Positions 1 to 7,581 of a stretch of DNA of 18,344 nucleotides are shown here, piece by piece (positions within the stretch are counted from its first letter, which is position 1; each line of letters begins with the position of its first letter). The notes beneath the pieces are model-generated. The model was not told where the DNA came from. It saw nothing but the letters and a program-made list of their open reading frames with translations, and ran no database searches. The translations under genes and the position numbers were made by a program. Location of the stretch: positions 1 to 18,344 of the forward strand of contig JAQCKL010000023.1 in the NCBI GenBank assembly GCA_027592485.1. Direction: 5' to 3'. Source of the stretch: Cyanobacteriota bacterium (GTDB taxonomy: Bacteria > Cyanobacteriota > Cyanobacteriia > Phormidesmidales > Phormidesmidaceae).

Positions 1-23
1 GAAGATAACGAGAACCACCAAAT

Positions 24-914
24 TTACGATTCCCTCGGCAGCATGACTTTTTCAGCAAGCCCTAAGTATTCATTGGCCCGATTTAATTCAGTGCCCCGCA
101 ACAAATAACTGGTGTCGCGATCATGGCGATCCCATTCCAGTGCCTTGACCAGCAGGCGGGTGTGGGTGCGCACATAATCGATATTTTGATCGATCGCGGT
201 CAATAGACCCGGAAAATTGACCTCAAAATCATCGGTGGGTCGTAAAAATATCCAGTTCAGCCGAGCCAGCTCGGGGTGAACCTGGCTGGGGGCAACGTCT
301 TCATAGACCAGCGGAACCAATCGTTTGTTGTGCTGGACGGCGTGATCAATCTCTTGACGACACACCTTAGACTGCACGGAGTCGGGGCTCAGCACAAAAA
401 TAAAGGTATCTGCCAGCTCAATCCCCAGCTCAATTTCTTTCCACCAGTCCGAGGCCAGGGGGATATTTTCCCAATCGACCCAAACCTGTCGCTGGGTACC
501 CGCTAAGGCCGCATGCAAACGCTCTACAAAGCCCTTATTGCGTCGTGAGTAAGAGATAAAAACATTGGCTTTCTGCAAGCCGCTATCTAGAACCTTCCAA
601 ATATCCTTGGGCATTTGCCGCCCAGACTTGGCGGCCAGATTGACCCGATACAGCCGACCGCGATCGCTTTCCACCTCCTTCAGGAGCCCTTTTTTGAGGA
701 GGGAATCCACGGTGATTTGAACCGTAGCCACATCGGCACCGACATGGGTTGCAATGTCGTCGATGGAGGCTTCGTAGCGGCGCATCAGCCAATTGGCTAG
801 GGACTGATGGGCCGCAGGCATCAGCAAAATATCAGCAACCTTCAAACCATCACTTGACCGGGGCCGTGATCTGGGTGAGCTATTCAACAACGCATCTAGG
901 GAATCATCGCCCAT
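24..914 (-). CDS. Winged-helix-TIR domain protein
   Basis: A 296-residue protein with two parts. Residues about 22-95 look like a winged helix-turn-helix (ADILLM, then a recognition-helix-like segment and a GLLKEVESDRGRLYRV wing), of the kind that binds DNA. Residues about 116-245 form a TIR domain: strand A VFISYSR at 118-124, BB-loop region WVDWENIP at 145-152, strand D FIFVLSPDS, and VCRQE with E188 where TIR NADases carry the catalytic glutamate. The segment after it (HTRLLVKALEWD, then LLRG) is the conserved linker that in larger cyanobacterial TIR proteins leads into another domain such as WD40. Here the protein stops about 25 residues after LLRG, so no such domain is present. ATG at 914 has a good ribosome site (GGAGG five bases upstream). 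The gene lies 229 nt downstream of a DUF4231/LSDAT pair on the same strand. The domain calls are firm. NADase activity, signal production and DNA binding are inferred. Confidence 0.9.
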   Translation of the reverse strand: MGDDSLDALLNSSPRSRPRSSDGLKVADILLMPAAHQSLANWLMRRYEASIDDIATHVGADVATVQITVDSLLKKGLLKEVESDRGRLYRVNLAAKSGRQMPKDIWKVLDSGLQKANVFISYSRRNKGFVERLHAALAGTQRQVWVDWENIPLASDWWKEIELGIELADTFIFVLSPDSVQSKVCRQEIDHAVQHNKRLVPLVYEDVAPSQVHPELARLNWIFLRPTDDFEVNFPGLLTAIDQNIDYVRTHTRLLVKALEWDRHDRDTSYLLRGTELNRANEYLGLAEKVMLPRES

Positions 915-1143
915 TGCACCCTCCGATCGTGGCCACCCGAAACCGATAAGACCTGACAGGTTTGGCTGCCGCAGCTATTCTGCCAGCCCCAATTTTAACG
1001 AACCCGATTTCCCAAAAGTTCTACCTTGCTCCCATTCTCCCAAGTGTAGGGTCAGATGAAAATCCCCCAGCAGTAGAGCCTCCGGATAGGCTGAGCCTGA
1101 GGGGGGACTGAGGAGACTAAGCGTATCGGTCTAGGGATCTAAT

Positions 1144-1950
1144 TTATAAAGAAGTTGGGGGCTCATAGGGGGCGTCAGGAGGCCCATAGTTGGAAGGCCT
1201 CTGGCTTCGGTTTGGGGGTGGAGCCGGTGGGCGACGGGTGCGGGGTGCCGGTGGCACAGCCGCCAGGGGGCCGCTGGGATCATCTAAAGCTAAAGGCTGG
1301 GTCGTGACGGCAGCCTCCTCGGGGCTATCGGCAAAAAAACCGCTATTGATTGGCGCGATTACACTATTTTGCCTAACGGTTTCGTCCGGATCGTCATCAT
1401 CATCACGGTTTTGTTCCTTAGCCACCTCTGAGAGGTAGGTTTGGACGTCGCGTCGAAGCACCCGCTCGACTCGGGTCGAAAACACCGGGTAAGCCTGGAG
1501 ATGACTTTTGGCTTTGCGATAGGAGCCACTCAGTTGAAAATACTGCCAGCCTTCACTCTTGAGGTTCTCAGCGGTGGCCCGATATTGACGCCACTGCACC
1601 CCGTATTGAAAAAACTCTTCCACTGCGGTGCATACGGCCACCAATTGGGTTAAGCCAAACAGTGCCATGGGGAAGGCATCTGAAAAGCGTTTGTTGAGCG
1701 TCGTATCCTCCAACCCAAAGTTATTGAAGGCGACCAAGGCGGGGATGATAACGCCGCCAATCACGGTCGTGAGCCGTAGGGAATAAAACCGTTTTTGCGC
1801 TCTTGAGGCTTTACCTTCAGTCCATAGCACCTGATCGAGCCAGCGGGACTTCATGGACTGTTTGTACAGTTCTGGGAGTTCTAACTTATTGACCAGTCCG
1901 GACAACTCTTCTCTAAGGGTGTCGTTGTAGGAGGCCTTGGGTTTGCTCAT
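1144..1950 (-). CDS. DUF4231 (SLATT-type) two-TM membrane protein
   Basis: A 268-residue protein matching the DUF4231 family, part of the SLATT group of small two-TM proteins predicted to act as membrane effectors in nucleotide-triggered conflict systems. An amphipathic N-terminal region (about 1-55) precedes TM1 (about 58-78, TTVIGGVIIPALVAF) and TM2 (about 93-114, ALFGLTQLVAVCTAVEEF). These are followed by the conserved region YGVQWRQYRATAENLKSEGW and a helical segment to about 180. An acidic patch (DDDDDPDE, 183-190) and a Pro-rich tail (about 221-268, PPAPPP) complete it. The tail looks disordered. ATG at 1950 lies inside the end of the upstream LSDAT gene (38-nt overlap) and has no clear Shine-Dalgarno sequence, so translational coupling is likely. 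Pore formation or membrane disruption is inferred from the family, not visible in the sequence. Confidence 0.85.
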   Translation of the reverse strand: MSKPKASYNDTLREELSGLVNKLELPELYKQSMKSRWLDQVLWTEGKASRAQKRFYSLRLTTVIGGVIIPALVAFNNFGLEDTTLNKRFSDAFPMALFGLTQLVAVCTAVEEFFQYGVQWRQYRATAENLKSEGWQYFQLSGSYRKAKSHLQAYPVFSTRVERVLRRDVQTYLSEVAKEQNRDDDDDPDETVRQNSVIAPINSGFFADSPEEAAVTTQPLALDDPSGPLAAVPPAPRTRRPPAPPPNRSQRPSNYGPPDAPYEPPTSL

Positions 1951-2719
1951 GGCAGTTGGTATCTTTGAATAATTGAGCCGTCAACGCTTGGCGTAAGGTG
2001 AGCGGATCCTCGGTCAAACTAAGGTATGACAGCAGACCCGAGGATAACAACGGTTCCAGCCTGGCATCATCGCTGGGCTGGCCTTGGAGGGCTGCCGCGA
2101 TCGCGTCTGCGGCCCGGCCACTACCCGCCATCACCACAACGGCCCGGCCATCTTCCACGCTAATTTGAGCTTCTTGCCAGGTGACGGAACCCCCATTGAC
2201 TAAAACCGTCAAAGAGGGATGAGCACCGGCCCGGAGGGCTGCTACCTGGGCTAACGCCTCAGATTCATCCCCCCAATCGGTTCCAGGGACTAATAGGCAG
2301 TGGGTATGGTTCGGTTCTAGAGGTGCCCCGTCAGGATTCGGGTGCGGATCATCGGGGAGCTGCACCAGTGATCGCGGCGCAACGCCAATCAACGGAAACG
2401 TTCCTGCCAGGGCGGCCCGCGCTTGGCCCATGAGTTGCATCACCCCTGCATCGGTACCACCATCTACCACGCAGAGCTGGAGTTCTTCTGCCAAGGGAAA
2501 CAACACGTCTCGAAATAGGGATTCAACATTGGCTTTTTGGTCTGCATTTAAGCCGCTAGCGCCCCCAATCACCACTAGGGTCGCTTGAGTCCCTGACAGC
2601 CCAAACGCATCTAAACAATGGCCTAGATCTCTCACGTCTGAAGGATAGCCGACCTTAATCCCATGGGCCGATGCCGCTCCCTCGTCCACAAGGGTATAGG
2701 TTTGGATAGGAAGTGCCAT
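1913..2719 (-). CDS. LSDAT/SLOG-domain protein, putative nucleotide sensor
   Basis: A 268-residue soluble protein assigned to the prokaryotic LSDAT family, a branch of the SLOG (Smf/LOG, Rossmann-like) superfamily also found at the N-terminus of TRPM channels. Visible motifs are strand plus Gly loop VVIGGASGL (49-57), VVDGGTDAGVM (84-94, the SLOG-type GG-x-(S/T)-x-G phosphate-contact region), FPLIGVAPRSLVQLP, then VLVNGGS (172-178) and VVVMAGSGRAADAIA (194-208). SLOG domains bind or process nucleotide ligands; in Thoeris ThsA the SLOG domain senses a TIR-made cyclic ADP-ribose isomer. Here it is followed, with a 38-nt overlap, by a SLATT/DUF4231 gene, the gene pairing predicted for LSDAT proteins in comparative genomics. 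ATG at 2719 has a GGTGA site just upstream. It is the first gene of the minus-strand set. Ligand and role are inferred. Confidence 0.83.
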   Translation of the reverse strand: MALPIQTYTLVDEGAASAHGIKVGYPSDVRDLGHCLDAFGLSGTQATLVVIGGASGLNADQKANVESLFRDVLFPLAEELQLCVVDGGTDAGVMQLMGQARAALAGTFPLIGVAPRSLVQLPDDPHPNPDGAPLEPNHTHCLLVPGTDWGDESEALAQVAALRAGAHPSLTVLVNGGSVTWQEAQISVEDGRAVVVMAGSGRAADAIAAALQGQPSDDARLEPLLSSGLLSYLSLTEDPLTLRQALTAQLFKDTNCHEQTQGLLQRHP

Positions 2720-2800
2720 GGTTCACCGTTATTTGGAAGGATAAGGAGACAAACGCAATCGTTCGACGCTCATTCAGGAAAACCACCAGGAATTCCGTTG

Positions 2801-2806
2801 AGTATA
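2801..2806 (-). promoter_or_regulatory. Possible -10 element of the LSDAT-DUF4231 operon
   Basis: Read on the minus strand this is TATACT, five of six matches to TATAAT, lying 82 nt upstream of the LSDAT start. No convincing -35 hexamer stands at 16-18 nt, so this is only a candidate. Confidence 0.25.
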
Positions 2807-2882
2807 AAGCCTGCGACCAAACTGCGAGGTTTAACAGATGCACCTGGGCACATTGAGCAAGACTTTTATGTAGGTCGTCGCT

Positions 2883-3275
2883 ATGCGCTATAACCGATGG
2901 GCCCTGCTCATTAGCCTTGGGACTATTGTGCCCTTTGGACTAGTCACAAAGTTCTATGGCGGTAGGGGTCATCAGTGGCTCAATGATACCTTCGGAGGCA
3001 TTCCCTATGAAATTTTTTGGATCTTGCTGGTGGCATGGCTCTGGCCTCGGCAGAAGCCACTGATCATTGCCCTAGGCGTTTTTGTGGGAACTTGCCTATT
3101 GGAAGTCTTGCAGCTGTGGCAACCGATCTGGCTGCAAGCGATTCGAGCGACTCTGCCGGGTCGGTTAGTACTGGGTAATACCTTTACCTGGAGTGACTTC
3201 CCGTACTACGCGATCGGGTGTGGTTTGGGATGGCTATGGTTGCGGGCTTTAGAGCAGCAGCGGGTAGTCCATTAA
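2883..3275 (+). CDS. DUF2809 family membrane protein
   Basis: A 130-residue protein with about four hydrophobic spans (roughly 6-26, 42-56, 58-79 and 103-122). It fits the DUF2809 family: an N-terminal span, a short EIFW segment before span 2, a conserved LLEVLQLW at the end of span 3, and an FPYYAIGCGLG motif in the last span. The function of the family is not known. It is divergent from the LSDAT gene across a 163-nt spacer, so the two could share a control region. ATG at 2883 has only a weak AGG-type ribosome site. An antisense frame on the minus strand may overlap its last codons. Nothing ties it to the TIR locus except position. Confidence 0.75.
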   Translation: MRYNRWALLISLGTIVPFGLVTKFYGGRGHQWLNDTFGGIPYEIFWILLVAWLWPRQKPLIIALGVFVGTCLLEVLQLWQPIWLQAIRATLPGRLVLGNTFTWSDFPYYAIGCGLGWLWLRALEQQRVVH

Positions 3276-3673
3276 TGTAGATGATGTAGTCATCAAAGAT
3301 GTACATGCCAGGTTTGCCATCAATTTGGGCGATCGCCCCCCGCATCGACTTGAGTTGCGCAGAGGGGGTAGGGGTCGCGGGGATGGTGGGTTAACCATTG
3401 GTCGATCAGCGCATCTACGGTTTGCCGCAGGGGGAAGAAGTCGGGCGATCGCGTCGCCCCCGTATCGAGCAAAATGGCGCAACGCTGGGGGAAACTGTGG
3501 CAGTGGGCCTTGCGGCTTTTATAGTCCTTGGTATACACCCTAATGGGACTTGAGAACTGCGGGTTGTGATGCGATTTGACGGCTTTGTGGCCGAGAGTGC
3601 CGTCAACGGATCTCCCCGCCCACCTGATTCCTAGGAGCGGTTCGGCGAATAGCGATCTTCTAGGGGCAAGATT
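3184..3673 (-). pseudogene. Frameshifted unidentified reading frame
   Basis: The stretch between the DUF2809 gene and the channel gene holds no intact gene of useful length, but one minus-strand frame looks coding. From 3673 to 3320 it is open and reads, in part, DGTLGHKAVKSHHNPQF, then VYTKDYKSRKAHCHSFPQRC, then TGATRSPDFFPLRQTVDALI, with third positions rich in G and C like neighbouring genes. It runs into a stop soon after HPRDPY. Dropping one base near the G5 run at 3364-3368 (plus strand) joins it to a second open frame reading SAQLKSMRGAIAQIDGKPG and MYIFDDYIIYINGLP, which stays open to a stop at 3184, inside the DUF2809 gene. The first usable start is GTG at 3538; none lies upstream in frame. 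Either a decayed gene or a sequencing indel in a homopolymer. I do not recognise the family. Confidence 0.45.
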
Positions 3674-5748
3674 TTAGCCTGCACCCGTGCCTTAGTCAGC
3701 ACCCGCACCAGTCCCAACGCTTGGTGACGGTAGAGCCGATGGGGAAAAACGCCCGGTAGCTGGGTCATAAACTGACGGGCTTCGCCGATCGCACAGCCCG
3801 AGAGCCGCGCCAATTCCGAGGCCCCTTCAAACTCCGCATCTTCAGAAAACGCTTGATCCACCTGAATCTGCCATTGTTTCAAGGCCAGGTTCCCTTGCTC
3901 AATGCGGCGCAATCCCCGGATGGTGGCTAAGACGACGACGCGATCGCCCATTTTTAGCCGAATCTCCTCCGACGGCATCATCACTGGAGGGGCCGGATGC
4001 CGTTGGTACAAAATCGGCACCACACCATAGCCATAGGCCATATCCGCGAGCATTAGGTCCTTGAGAGTATCCTCCGCCTCCACCACAAACTGGGTGACCA
4101 AGACCGTTTGGTGATAGAGCTGAAAGAGGCTGACCATGTTTTCCCCAAAAGCGGCTCCCGTAAAGGCCTCCGCCGAGAGGGCCGAGGCACAGAGCACCTG
4201 GGCATAGGGAAATAGATGGGCTACCTTATCGGTGAAAATTTGGTCATAGGTGCGGATGATCAGGCGGCAGTTGGGGTTGGCCCGATGGGCCATCAGTCCC
4301 AACTCCAGATTTTGCATTTCATCCTCACCCACCGCCACCACGCTCTTGGCCCGGGCCAAGTGGCTGCGCTCAAAGCCATCGTCAATCGTTCCCGCAATCA
4401 GCGGCACCTCTGGGAGGGTATCGGGGGTGAGGGCTTGGCGCGTCAGACCGACCACCGGTTGCTTGAGCCCCTGCAGCAATTGCACCACCCCGCGCCCCAC
4501 TCGCCCCAAGGACATCACCACCACATGCTCCTGCTCGGGCACGGGGGGGCGTCGGGTCAAGAAATGAAACTTGAGGGTCAACAGCTTCTCGGTCAAGAGG
4601 GCATACAACACCCCAATAAAGGCCGTCCCGGCCAGGGTCAGCCCCAGGCTAAACAGCCGCAACCACCAAGGCAACGGCACCTCCAGGTCAATCTGACCAA
4701 AGATATCGCCATAGCCCCCTAACAGCAGGACTACAGTGGTGTAAAAGCCATCGGCCAGACTGGGGGTCAGGTCCGTGAGGGTCATCAGGACCGTGCCACC
4801 CAGGCAGAGAATCAGCACCGTCAGGGCGCAGAGCCAGGCCACCCGATGAATATGTTGGCCATAGCTGGCCCGCCACCATTGAAGCAGCCCTTGCCACACC
4901 CTGGTGCGATCCCGGAGGCGCTGTCGCCAAGCACGCGCCCCCCATTTCTGCCGTCGCCGTTGCCAAGGTCGGGGGGGCAGGGGGTAAAGGGGAGCCGCTT
5001 CGACCCGCTCAGCCTCGACGGTAACCACCACATCACCGCTGCGAATCTGGGCATTGGGCAGCCACCGATAAAACTGCGCCGATGGGCTCTGGGGATTATC
5101 TAATAGGGGAATCTGGGCATCGGGGTAGAGATCCACCAGATCGGCGCGAATGTGGCGCAAGACCCGGCGCTGGCAGGTATCGATTTCATGGATGGAGCGT
5201 TGGTTGCACCAGCGATGGTCAGGGGTAATGGTTTGCTTGCGAATCCGAAATTGATCGGTGCCAATGCTAAAAAAGCCCAGCAGCTCCTCCCCGAGGGCGG
5301 CTAGGGCAAAGGCGGGAGCCGCCAGTTGGGTGGGTTCAAAGGCGACAAAATTATCCAATTGCTGGGCCAGCAATTCATTCAGGTTTTGCTTGTCCGATCG
5401 CACCACCAAGCGAATGGCCGGATTCAGCACGCGGGCGGTGAGGGCGGCTTCGAGGTTGGTCTGTTCATTGGCGGTCACGAGCAAAATGGCCCGACAGTGC
5501 TTCACCCCCGCCTGCTCTAAAATCTCGGCCTGACGGCAGTCGCCAATCACAAGTTGGTCCAGCTGATCGGGAAGGGTCTTGATTTCCCAGAGGGTGGGGG
5601 GCGCTAACTCGACAGCGGTAATGCCCACATCAAAGGGTTTGAGATTGGCGACGCAATGCTGCCCGAGGCTACCGAGGCCACACACCATAAATTGGTCGCG
5701 CTGGGGCGCAAATAGACTGGACGAAACACGCTGAGTTGGATGAGCCAC
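3631..5748 (-). CDS. Potassium-channel-like protein with two TrkA-N/RCK domains
   Basis: A 705-residue membrane protein with the order TrkA-N (NAD-binding Rossmann, about 19-150, FMVCGLGSLGQ), a TrkA-C-like region to about 245, a basic linker rich in W and R, TM1 (about 303-325), a pore loop with filter GGYGD (344-348), TM2 (about 362-386), and a second TrkA-N domain (from about 408, VVVMSLGRVGRG) with a C-terminal regulatory part. This is a two-TM ion channel whose gate is probably controlled by nucleotide or ion binding to the RCK domains. Filter residues differ from the usual TVGYGD: LGGYGD here. The start is GTG at 5748 with AGGGG six bases upstream; the next in-frame Met falls inside the first Rossmann domain. 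It is divergent from the kinase gene. Potassium selectivity is inferred from the family. Confidence 0.82.
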   Translation of the reverse strand: MAHPTQRVSSSLFAPQRDQFMVCGLGSLGQHCVANLKPFDVGITAVELAPPTLWEIKTLPDQLDQLVIGDCRQAEILEQAGVKHCRAILLVTANEQTNLEAALTARVLNPAIRLVVRSDKQNLNELLAQQLDNFVAFEPTQLAAPAFALAALGEELLGFFSIGTDQFRIRKQTITPDHRWCNQRSIHEIDTCQRRVLRHIRADLVDLYPDAQIPLLDNPQSPSAQFYRWLPNAQIRSGDVVVTVEAERVEAAPLYPLPPRPWQRRRQKWGARAWRQRLRDRTRVWQGLLQWWRASYGQHIHRVAWLCALTVLILCLGGTVLMTLTDLTPSLADGFYTTVVLLLGGYGDIFGQIDLEVPLPWWLRLFSLGLTLAGTAFIGVLYALLTEKLLTLKFHFLTRRPPVPEQEHVVVMSLGRVGRGVVQLLQGLKQPVVGLTRQALTPDTLPEVPLIAGTIDDGFERSHLARAKSVVAVGEDEMQNLELGLMAHRANPNCRLIIRTYDQIFTDKVAHLFPYAQVLCASALSAEAFTGAAFGENMVSLFQLYHQTVLVTQFVVEAEDTLKDLMLADMAYGYGVVPILYQRHPAPPVMMPSEEIRLKMGDRVVVLATIRGLRRIEQGNLALKQWQIQVDQAFSEDAEFEGASELARLSGCAIGEARQFMTQLPGVFPHRLYRHQALGLVRVLTKARVQAKILPLEDRYSPNRS

Positions 5749-5796
5749 CGGATACCCCTAGGGAATCCCACCTTTGCCAGGGGATTGAATAGTGGA

Positions 5797-5802
5797 ATTG
5801 TA
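5797..5802 (-). promoter_or_regulatory. Possible -10 element of the channel gene
   Basis: Minus-strand TACAAT, five of six matches to consensus, 49 nt before the GTG start at 5748. I found no matching -35 hexamer at normal spacing. The 175-nt spacer must hold promoters for both divergent genes. Confidence 0.25.
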
Positions 5803-5923
5803 GAAACTGTATGGGCTGAAAGGAAGTAAATCGACCCATCTGGGCAATAGGGTAATTTTTCTAAGAGTTCTGATCGGTCCTTGAGATACCCTAGCGGTAA
5901 CCCTAACTACCTTAAGGTGCGAA

Positions 5924-6730
5924 ATGGGCGGGCAAATTTTGGGCGATCGCTACGAAGTCAAGCATCAACTGGGCAAAAAATCGGGGCGTTGGACCTTAGA
6001 AGCCTTAGATTTAGAGACTCAGGCGCGGGTCATCCTCAAACTGATCTTTTTGGATGACAGCCTCAGCGCTACCGATCTCCGGCTGTTTACCCGAGAAATG
6101 GAAGCCTTGAAGCTGCTGGATCATCCGGCCACTCCCCGCCATCTCAACTCCTTTGACATCACCCTGCCCCTTGACGGCAAAGCCCTCGCCCTGGTGCAGT
6201 CCCATCTCCCTGGAAAATCCTTGGCCCAGTACGCCCAGGAGGCGCGGGTCTTTACCCAAAAAGAGGTCGAGACCATTGCTCGCCAAGTATTGGCGGTTCT
6301 GGTGCAGCTTCATGAACAGTCGCCCCCGATTATCCATCGGGATATTCGTCCCAGCAATATTTTGCTCCAGGGGGAACCCAACGGGGACAACTTTGCGATC
6401 GCCCTCGTCGACTTCGGCTCCGTGAAGGCACTCAATACCAGCACCACCTCTTTCACCATCTTGGGCTCAGGGGGTTATACCCCGCCCGAGCAAGCCGGTG
6501 GACGGGTACTCGCGGCATCGGATCTCTACAGCCTGGGTGCCACCTTGGCGGAGGCCATGACCGGTCTGACCCTCCATCAAATGCAGGGGGGAAAACTACG
6601 CATCCGCATTGAGGAGCATTGCCAAGTCAGTGAAGCCTTTGCAACTTGGCTCAAACAACTGATGGCCCCTAGCCTGGACCACCGCTGGTCCTCTGCCCAG
6701 AAGGCTTTGGCGGCGTTAGAGAGCCTCTAA
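5924..6730 (+). CDS. Serine/threonine protein kinase
   Basis: A 268-residue, single-domain eukaryotic-type (Hanks) kinase. It has the ATP lysine K39 (VILK), the helix-C glutamate E58 in REME, the catalytic loop HRDIRPSN (138-145, D140 catalytic, N145 metal), DFG at 163-165, an activation segment ending GGYTPPEQ, and the SDLYSLGATLAEAMTG helix-F region. Two departures: the Gly-rich loop is LGKKSGRWT rather than GxGxxG, and the catalytic-loop lysine is arginine (R142). Both occur in some cyanobacterial kinases, so the protein may still be active. No membrane span or sensor domain follows, and the chain ends just after the kinase fold. ATG at 5924 has AAGG seven bases upstream. It converges with the TerC gene across 32 nt. 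Confidence 0.9.
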   Translation: MGGQILGDRYEVKHQLGKKSGRWTLEALDLETQARVILKLIFLDDSLSATDLRLFTREMEALKLLDHPATPRHLNSFDITLPLDGKALALVQSHLPGKSLAQYAQEARVFTQKEVETIARQVLAVLVQLHEQSPPIIHRDIRPSNILLQGEPNGDNFAIALVDFGSVKALNTSTTSFTILGSGGYTPPEQAGGRVLAASDLYSLGATLAEAMTGLTLHQMQGGKLRIRIEEHCQVSEAFATWLKQLMAPSLDHRWSSAQKALAALESL

Positions 6731-6734
6731 ACGC

Positions 6735-6754
6735 CCAGTATTACCGGGGACTGG
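6735..6754. terminator. Small hairpin between convergent genes
   Basis: CCAGT and ACTGG form a 5-bp stem with a 10-nt loop in the 32-nt gap between the kinase and TerC stops. A four-T run follows on the plus strand six bases on. This is a weak, possibly bidirectional terminator. Confidence 0.25.
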
Positions 6755-6762
6755 CACCGCTT

Positions 6763-7581
6763 TTACCGTTCTTCTCGATCCGGAACGAGGGCCGCTGGCG
6801 GATGAGGATCTGGGGAAACCTCGGAGGGCTGAACGGGGTCGGCGTCGGGAAAGGTCGGCAACTCAATGGCGGCAGTGGCCTCAGGGGTAGCCGCTTCAAC
6901 GGACACATGGGTCGTGCGCTTCGAAAATCCCCAAGCAAAGAGTAGGGCAATCACCCCGACCATGGCCCATTCGGGGGGCACTAAGTCCGGGTTGATGACG
7001 CGGACTAGGAGGCGAACGCCCACCACGGCAACGGTGACGAAGCCCGCATCCTCTAGGTTCTCAAATTCATCTAACCAACGGATGAATAGTCCGGCCATAA
7101 ACCGCAGGGTGAGGACGCCGATGGCACCACCCAAGAGAATCACCAGCACATCATGGGAGAGGGCGATCGCGGTGGTGACACTGTCGAGGGAAAAGGCCAA
7201 GTCGGTGATCGCAATAATCGGGATCGCCCGCCACACCGATTTAAATCGCGGCCCATGGTGCTGGTCATTGGCATCGGTTTCAGCGGTGAAATGCTGATAA
7301 ACCAACCACAGCAAATACGCCCCGCCAAATACCTCAAACTGCCAAAACTGCAGCACCCAGGTGGCCGTCAAAATCAGCCCCGCCCTCAGCACAAAGGCCG
7401 CTACCAAGCCAATATTCAAAGCCTGCTGCTGTTGTTTTGGGGAGCTGAGGCCCTGGGCGATCGCGGCTAGGGCAATGGCATTATCTGCCGACAGCACTGC
7501 TTCCAACGCAATCAATACCGGCAGTAGCAGCAGGGTATCGACGCCAAAATTAGATGAAATATCGAGCAGTTGATCCAGCAT
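6763..7581 (-). CDS. TerC family integral membrane protein
   Basis: A 272-residue polytopic protein with about six to seven hydrophobic spans. It carries the TerC hallmarks: the acidic in-membrane motif ALEAVLSADNAIALA (about 26-40) and its partner DLAFSLDSVTTAIAL, both with Asp residues thought to bind or move metal ions. Other features are VRLLVRVINPDLVPPEW before the last span and a variable Pro/Glu-rich C-terminal tail. TerC proteins are linked to tellurite resistance and, in better-studied members, to manganese export during membrane-protein metallation. The substrate here is not shown. ATG at 7581 is chosen because it begins the conserved N-terminus, though the ribosome site is poor. 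It converges with the kinase gene. Confidence 0.9.
   Translation of the reverse strand: MLDQLLDISSNFGVDTLLLLPVLIALEAVLSADNAIALAAIAQGLSSPKQQQQALNIGLVAAFVLRAGLILTATWVLQFWQFEVFGGAYLLWLVYQHFTAETDANDQHHGPRFKSVWRAIPIIAITDLAFSLDSVTTAIALSHDVLVILLGGAIGVLTLRFMAGLFIRWLDEFENLEDAGFVTVAVVGVRLLVRVINPDLVPPEWAMVGVIALLFAWGFSKRTTHVSVEAATPEATAAIELPTFPDADPVQPSEVSPDPHPPAALVPDREER

Noticed and set aside
915..1143. Promoter or RNA gene between DUF4231 and TIR genes
   Set aside because: Only a weak -10-like TTAAAA and no -35 or stable hairpin could be seen; the TIR gene may be read from the operon promoter.
3325..3543. Plus-strand 72-residue open frame
   Set aside because: Gly/Arg-rich low-complexity translation, antisense to the better-supported frameshifted minus-strand frame.
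4216..4722. 168-residue plus-strand open frame inside the channel gene
   Set aside because: It is antisense to the well-conserved RCK and TM2 coding region, rich in His, Gln and Gly in the way of a GC-rich shadow, with no recognisable domain.
6866..7297. 143-residue plus-strand open frame antisense to terC
   Set aside because: Ser/Thr/Arg-rich shadow of the terC gene with no domain or ribosome site.
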